Shown: piece after piece, positions 60,049 to 64,000 of the stretch
How the letters are laid out: the number at the start of each line of letters is the position of its first letter
Position numbering within the stretch: the stretch's first letter is position 1
The notes under the pieces: model-generated
The model's input: only the letters and a program-made list of their open reading frames with translations
What the model was told of the DNA's origin: nothing
Databases searched by the model: none
Program-made: the position numbers and the translations under genes
NCBI GenBank assembly: GCA_049889095.1
Contig: JBLJFK010000001.1
Source of the DNA: Ewingella sp049889095
GTDB lineage: Bacteria; Pseudomonadota; Gammaproteobacteria; Enterobacterales; Enterobacteriaceae
Direction: 5' to 3' (one strand)
DNA: 64,000 nucleotides

Positions 60049-60627
60049 TCACTTCTCCTGTACGCCTTCAACCGAGATGATCAGTTCTACGTCCTGAGAG
60101 GCAGGACCGAGATCGGTAGTGATACCGTAATCTTTCAGCTTAATATTCCCCGCTGCTTCAAAACCTGCGCGGTATCCGCCCCAGGGATCTTTACCCTGGC
60201 CGAGCAATGTAGCCTGCAATGTCAGCGGTTTTGTTACACCGTTCAAAGTAAAGTCGCCATTCACCGTCAGTCTATCACCCTCTTTTTTCACTGATGTAGA
60301 GGTAAAGGTGGCTTGCGGATGCTTAGCTACATTCAAGAACTCTGCGCTGCGCAGGTGTTTATCACGCTCTGCATGATTGGTGAACACGCTGGTGGTGTTT
60401 ATACTGACATTCACTTTATCTGCTGACGGGTCTTTTTCATCAAATGTGAAACCGCCATCGAAATCGTTAAAGCTTCCATACAGCCAGCTGTAGCCCAGAT
60501 GCTTGATGCGGAATTCGATAAAGGCATGCTGACCTTCTTTATCGATTTTATAATTTGCTGCAGTTGCACTACCCGCTGCCAATAATAATGAGGCCAGAGT
60601 CAGGCCCAGTACGGTTTTTTTTAACAC
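60049..60627 (-). CDS. yceI: YceI family periplasmic lipid-binding protein
   Basis: YceI-family proteins are periplasmic lipocalin-like proteins that bind isoprenoid lipids. The signal peptide ends near SATAA. The mature part matches E. coli YceI in DYKIDKEGQHAF-like NYKIDKEGQHAFIEFR and LGYSWLYGSF, then TLNGVTKPLTLQA. I chose the GTG at 60627 because GGAGG lies nine bases upstream and E. coli starts at the same residue. Length is 192 residues. It lies 28 bases after yceJ in one operon. Confidence 0.94.
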   Translation of the reverse strand: MLKKTVLGLTLASLLLAAGSATAANYKIDKEGQHAFIEFRIKHLGYSWLYGSFNDFDGGFTFDEKDPSADKVNVSINTTSVFTNHAERDKHLRSAEFLNVAKHPQATFTSTSVKKEGDRLTVNGDFTLNGVTKPLTLQATLLGQGKDPWGGYRAGFEAAGNIKLKDYGITTDLGPASQDVELIISVEGVQEK

Positions 60628-60655
60628 AATGAACAACCTCCATTTATCTAACAAG

Positions 60656-61210
60656 TTAATTGGGACGACGCCCTAGCATGCGCACAAGCGTAGCGTCCCG
60701 GTCCATAAAGTGATGTTTCAGCGCAGCAAGGGCATGTAACGCAGAAACAATTACCAGGCCCCATGCCAGCCAAAGGTGAACCGTCCCGGCGATATCTGCC
60801 TGCTGTTGCAAACCAAACAAGGTGGCGGGAATATCAAACCAGCCGAAAACAGATATTGCTTGACCTTCTGCGGTAGAAATTAAATATCCGCTAATCAAAA
60901 TGCTGAACAGGCCGACAAATAATAATAAATGAGCCAGCCAGGCACCCAAACGCGTCGCATTGCTATAGCTTTCAAGCGGGAGGGGTGGCGGGGAAATAAA
61001 ACGCCATAACAGACGGAATATCATTAATGCAAAAACCAGAATGCCAATGCTTTTGTGCAATTCGGGCGCGCGGTGATACCAGGTGTCGTAATACCCTAAC
61101 CCGACCATCCACAAGCCCAGTGCAAACAAACCATAGACAGCCAGAGCGACCAGCCAGTGCACGAGCACAGAAATATGGCCAAACTGGGCCGGTGAGTTTT
61201 TCCACATCAT
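60656..61210 (-). CDS. yceJ: cytochrome b561 homologue YceJ
   Basis: YceJ is a b561-type diheme membrane protein with four helices. The heme-ligand histidines are in SVLVHWLVA, ELHKSIGILVFA, and VHLWLAWGLVIVSALHALAALKHH. Length is 184 residues. GGGAAATTTG precedes ATG 61210 and an in-frame ATG at 61207. It is probably cotranscribed with yceI and may donate or take electrons in the periplasmic membrane. Confidence 0.92.
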   Translation of the reverse strand: MMWKNSPAQFGHISVLVHWLVALAVYGLFALGLWMVGLGYYDTWYHRAPELHKSIGILVFALMIFRLLWRFISPPPLPLESYSNATRLGAWLAHLLLFVGLFSILISGYLISTAEGQAISVFGWFDIPATLFGLQQQADIAGTVHLWLAWGLVIVSALHALAALKHHFMDRDATLVRMLGRRPN

Positions 61211-61213
61211 CAA

Positions 61214-61844
61214 ATTTCCCTATAAATAAATCACATCATTGAGACAGAAAGTAAACATATGGAAATATTTTGGCAATCTAAAATTCATTATAAAATGCAT
61301 TAATTATACTTGTTCACTATTTTTGAAAGTAACAAGCAAAAGTTATTCAGTTATATCGAGAGATTTTGGCGGAGGTTAAAGCTTCATCTTCAACGATCAT
61401 CTTGAACCTATTTGTCAGGTTATGTCATTAAAGGTAAAGATGTTTCCATATCATTATTCACTCAGCGCTGACGTGCAATATTTATTTTTAAGTATTCCGA
61501 AGTCCGGGAGAGTAATGTCATTGTGGCATAAAGATATAACAAAATTTTCATTGTAAAAGAGTTTTCCCCTCTGTGTTTATGTTTATATCTTTAGCTAACC
61601 CAATAGAAAATGAATTATTTGCTATTGATTTTCGAGCGGGTTGCTAACTCATCATACTCTTTAAAGTGAGTATCTATAGATATCACTGCAGGTTCTCACT
61701 GAGATTCCAGTTTGAACCAATATGTATTATCACTACGATTCCGTTAAAGGAAAGTGAAGAGGGTTAAAATAGTGTCATCATGTGACTCAATACGATAAAA
61801 TTCCATATATTCGGTAATTTTGTGTCATCGAAAATATGATGACG
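61214..61844. other. A+T-rich spacer between yceJ and regulator
   Basis: These ~630 bases are A+T-rich and contain no convincing gene. GTGTCATC occurs twice (61773-61780 and 61822-61829), and GTCATC/GATGAC can form a hairpin at 61824-61843 at the 3' end of the regulator gene. In E. coli the short yceO lies here, but no equivalent was recognised. Confidence 0.45.
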
Positions 61845-62504
61845 TTATCTATATAGCGTCAAAATATCTTCTTTTTCCTGGCGACTCAGCGGTGCGTTTG
61901 ATGCCTGATCTATTGGCCAGAAGATATATTTGATAAAATTATAAATAAAACAAAACTCCAACCGATTTCTTACCTTGATTTTTTGTGTCAGATTACGTTT
62001 GTACACATAGACAGTACGACTGCTTATGTCAAGCTTACGGGCTATGCGATGATTGGGCATTTCTGACATCCAATAATTCATGACCAGAATTTCTTGGTCG
62101 CTAAAAATTGACCTATTGATGCGGGAAATATTGGTGGATGAATAACGTTCAGAATGGGAGACTATTTCTTGCAATAAGCTAATGATCAGATATTTATTTA
62201 AGATGTGGAAATCATGAGTAACTGGAATGGGGATGTCGGTTACCGGATATTTTGCATCCAGATAACAATACACCTTAACGTTATGCACTTGCGCGATGAA
62301 CTCTTTTAACTCAGTCGAAAGTTCTGAATTCTTACAGTAATTAGTGGCATTAACTATAATTAGAGTAGGCCGAAAATTTGGTATTTTTTGCATTGCCTGT
62401 GAAATACTCTCACAGTCCACAATGTGAATTTTTTCATTTTCTCGAAGAAAAGAGCATATGCCGAGACGAGTGAAACTACAGCACTCGATGACTAACAGGT
62501 TCAT
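61845..62504 (-). CDS. LuxR-family regulator resembling RcsA
   Basis: The 219-residue protein has a receiver-like N-terminus (IECCSFTRLGICSFL) without a clear phosphate-accepting Asp. Its C-terminal LuxR helix-turn-helix contains RIARKLDISSRTVYVYKRNL. The N-terminal CSFTRLG pattern recalls RcsA, the capsule co-regulator, but other parts differ, so I call it RcsA-like only. AAGGAAG precedes the ATG. Its base composition is A+T-richer than the neighbours, and it sits between yceJ and solA where E. coli has no such gene, so acquisition is likely. Confidence 0.65.
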   Translation of the reverse strand: MNLLVIECCSFTRLGICSFLRENEKIHIVDCESISQAMQKIPNFRPTLIIVNATNYCKNSELSTELKEFIAQVHNVKVYCYLDAKYPVTDIPIPVTHDFHILNKYLIISLLQEIVSHSERYSSTNISRINRSIFSDQEILVMNYWMSEMPNHRIARKLDISSRTVYVYKRNLTQKIKVRNRLEFCFIYNFIKYIFWPIDQASNAPLSRQEKEDILTLYR

Positions 62505-62720
62505 ATTACTTCCTTGTCAATGCGCATAGGATGCGCGTCGGTTATCACTCCTGTGATAACTGGGGAAAGGATAAAATTTTACGCGTAGTAATGTCAATCC
62601 GAAAACGTGGTTATTGATCAATAATAAAAATTCATCATAATTATTTTTTCAAAATAATTATGAATTAAGTCTTAGTTTATTATCCCGGCCAGAGCGTCCG
62701 GGATAATAAACGTTGAGGAT

Positions 62721-63839
62721 TTACCGGGTAAACCGTGAAAGCGAGAAGGGGGTTAGGTTGAACGTTGTCGTCGTGTTTTGGCCGAATTCAGAAACAATTT
62801 CACCCAGTACACTGGCAAACTTAAAGCCGTGACCACTCAGTCCCGTGATCAATAAAGTATTGTCACGCCCCGGCAAGGTATCGATAATGAAATCTTCATC
62901 TGCCGTGACATCATAGGTACAGGACGCGCCATGCAGACACACACCCACTCCAGGCAGATGATGGCGCAGAAAGTTGAATACTTCAGTACCGTCCTGTTGT
63001 ACCGCGCCGAAAGGTTTGCGTTGTTCCTGCGAGTCGATCGGCTGGCCACCATTATGTTTACCCAGTTTTAGCTCATCTTTGACGGAGGGGAAACCATAAA
63101 ACTGGTCGCCTTGTAGCGTTTCAAAGGTAAAGGCGGGGAAGTGGTTCTGTTCACTGTAGCGGCCATCTGCATGGTGCCAGGCAAAAAGCTTACGAACCGG
63201 GCTGACCGGTAATTCAGGTAGCAATTTTTTGACCCAGGTTCCCGCCGTTAACGCTATTTTAGCTGTGCGATATGTCCCTTCATGTGTCGACACTATCGCG
63301 CCCCGATCATCATAGTCGATGGATTCGACCGGGCACTTAAACAGTTGTGCGCAGCCAGCTTCGCGCGCAAGACGGATATAAGCGGCTATAGCAATTTCAC
63401 TTTGCAGATAGCCTGAATCAGGCTCATAAACCCCGCAGTAGTCATCAGAAACGCTGATCAGCGGCCACTTTGCTCGGATTTCACTGGCGCTCATGGCTAC
63501 GGTGTTCAGGTCATATTCTACAGAGCTGTTTTTAACATTGGTGATAAACGGAGATCCTTGCGGGCCGATATTGATCACTCCGCTGCGGTGAAAAATTTCT
63601 TCGCCACTGGTTTGCGCCAGTTCATTCCAAAGCTGCTGGGCCCTAAGTACCATAGGGACATAGCGAGCACCTTCGCCATAGGCATGACGTATGATGCGTG
63701 TTTCCCCATGATGGCTGCCCTCTGTATGTGGCGGCATGGCACTGTCAATCATGAGTACTTTCAGCCCGGCAAGGGTCGCATAATATCCAGCGGCTGAACC
63801 GACTGAACCACTGCCGATCACAATGAGGTCATACTCCAT
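62721..63839 (-). CDS. solA: N-methyl-L-tryptophan oxidase
   Basis: SolA oxidatively demethylates N-methyl-L-tryptophan and other N-methyl amino acids, with covalently bound FAD in this family. The nucleotide motif GSGSVGSAAGYYA lies near residue 9-21. The body agrees with E. coli SolA, including HAYGEGARYVPMVLRAQ-like and DTLPGRDNTLLITGLSGHGF with KFASVLGE near the C-terminus; the flavin-attaching Cys is expected in GASCTYDVTADEDF. Length is 372 residues. The order yceJ ... solA is as in E. coli. Confidence 0.95.
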   Translation of the reverse strand: MEYDLIVIGSGSVGSAAGYYATLAGLKVLMIDSAMPPHTEGSHHGETRIIRHAYGEGARYVPMVLRAQQLWNELAQTSGEEIFHRSGVINIGPQGSPFITNVKNSSVEYDLNTVAMSASEIRAKWPLISVSDDYCGVYEPDSGYLQSEIAIAAYIRLAREAGCAQLFKCPVESIDYDDRGAIVSTHEGTYRTAKIALTAGTWVKKLLPELPVSPVRKLFAWHHADGRYSEQNHFPAFTFETLQGDQFYGFPSVKDELKLGKHNGGQPIDSQEQRKPFGAVQQDGTEVFNFLRHHLPGVGVCLHGASCTYDVTADEDFIIDTLPGRDNTLLITGLSGHGFKFASVLGEIVSEFGQNTTTTFNLTPFSLSRFTR

Positions 63840-64000
63840 TTATTGAGGTTCCTAAGATGACTTTTCACAATTTTGTGACGCTCATGATAGTGAGTTTTGT
63901 TGGTCAAAGGCAAGGTGCGTACTGTATTTGAAGAGTCGCTGATGGCGGAGCGCGGTGCTTTAAAGCGTCATAAATGATAAAGGCACTCTGACGTGAGTCG
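63840..64000. other. right edge, upstream of solA
   Basis: Nothing beyond the solA promoter region can be supported in these last 160 bases. Confidence 0.4.

Overview
The window is a 64 kb piece of an enterobacterial (Enterobacterales) chromosome. The order opgC-opgG-opgH-yceK-msyB-mdtG-lpxL, trhO-yceI-yceJ-solA and uvrY-uvrC-pgsA-tRNA Gly-Cys-Leu is that of the E. coli backbone. The presence of fabV, a complete five-step hut pathway and a tRNA-Lys with anticodon CTT points towards the Yersiniaceae (Rahnella, Ewingella, Serratia or similar). That placement is inference; the order-level placement is secure.

Layout. 1-6 kb is a scrap zone: the 3' part of an IS21-family element, a second isolated IS21-type end, a broken DUF6515-like gene, a truncated RidA fragment, a PPOX-like flavoprotein, a lipoprotein, a Tn3-type inverted repeat and an APH-like kinase. 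6-27.7 kb is a large catabolic cluster. It holds hutG, hutI, hutC, hutF, hutD, a NitT/TauT-type ABC transporter, hutH and hutU, then an aminotransferase, an FMN 2-hydroxyacid dehydrogenase and an iron-type alcohol dehydrogenase. A convergent operon follows, with a second NitT/TauT-type ABC transporter, a histidinol-dehydrogenase-like enzyme, an APH-fold kinase and an SDR. 27.7-31.6 kb is a second scrap zone (IS110 remnant, DMT-transporter fragment, integrase remnant, possible amidase fragment) with tRNA-Asn, cycA and tRNA-Lys. 31.6-64 kb is ordinary backbone: fabV, iraP, a leuA paralogue with an AraC regulator, yecF, uvrYC, pgsA, tRNAs, proP, deoR, ylaC, yccJ, the osmoregulated periplasmic glucan genes opgC/opgGH, lpxL, trhO, yceIJ, an RcsA/LuxR-like regulator and solA.

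How the genes work together. The classical part turns histidine into urocanate, imidazolonepropionate, formiminoglutamate, formylglutamate and finally glutamate plus formate. Five HutC-type operators sharing the 11-mer TGTATAGACAA sit before hutI, between hutC and hutF, before the first transporter, before hutH and before the second transporter operon. Two of them are identical over 14 bases although 13.4 kb apart. The histidinol-dehydrogenase/kinase/SDR operon is therefore very probably a member of the HutC (urocanate-responsive) regulon. The most interesting reading is an enlarged histidine regulon that also imports imidazole compounds such as histidinol or imidazole-lactate and converts them to histidine. 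The substrates are not proven by the sequence.

The whole cluster lies between an intact tRNA-Asn (28.7 kb) and a copy of that gene's 3' tip plus terminator exactly 23.4 kb away (5.3 kb). This suggests an old tRNA-Asn genomic island whose own integrase is gone.
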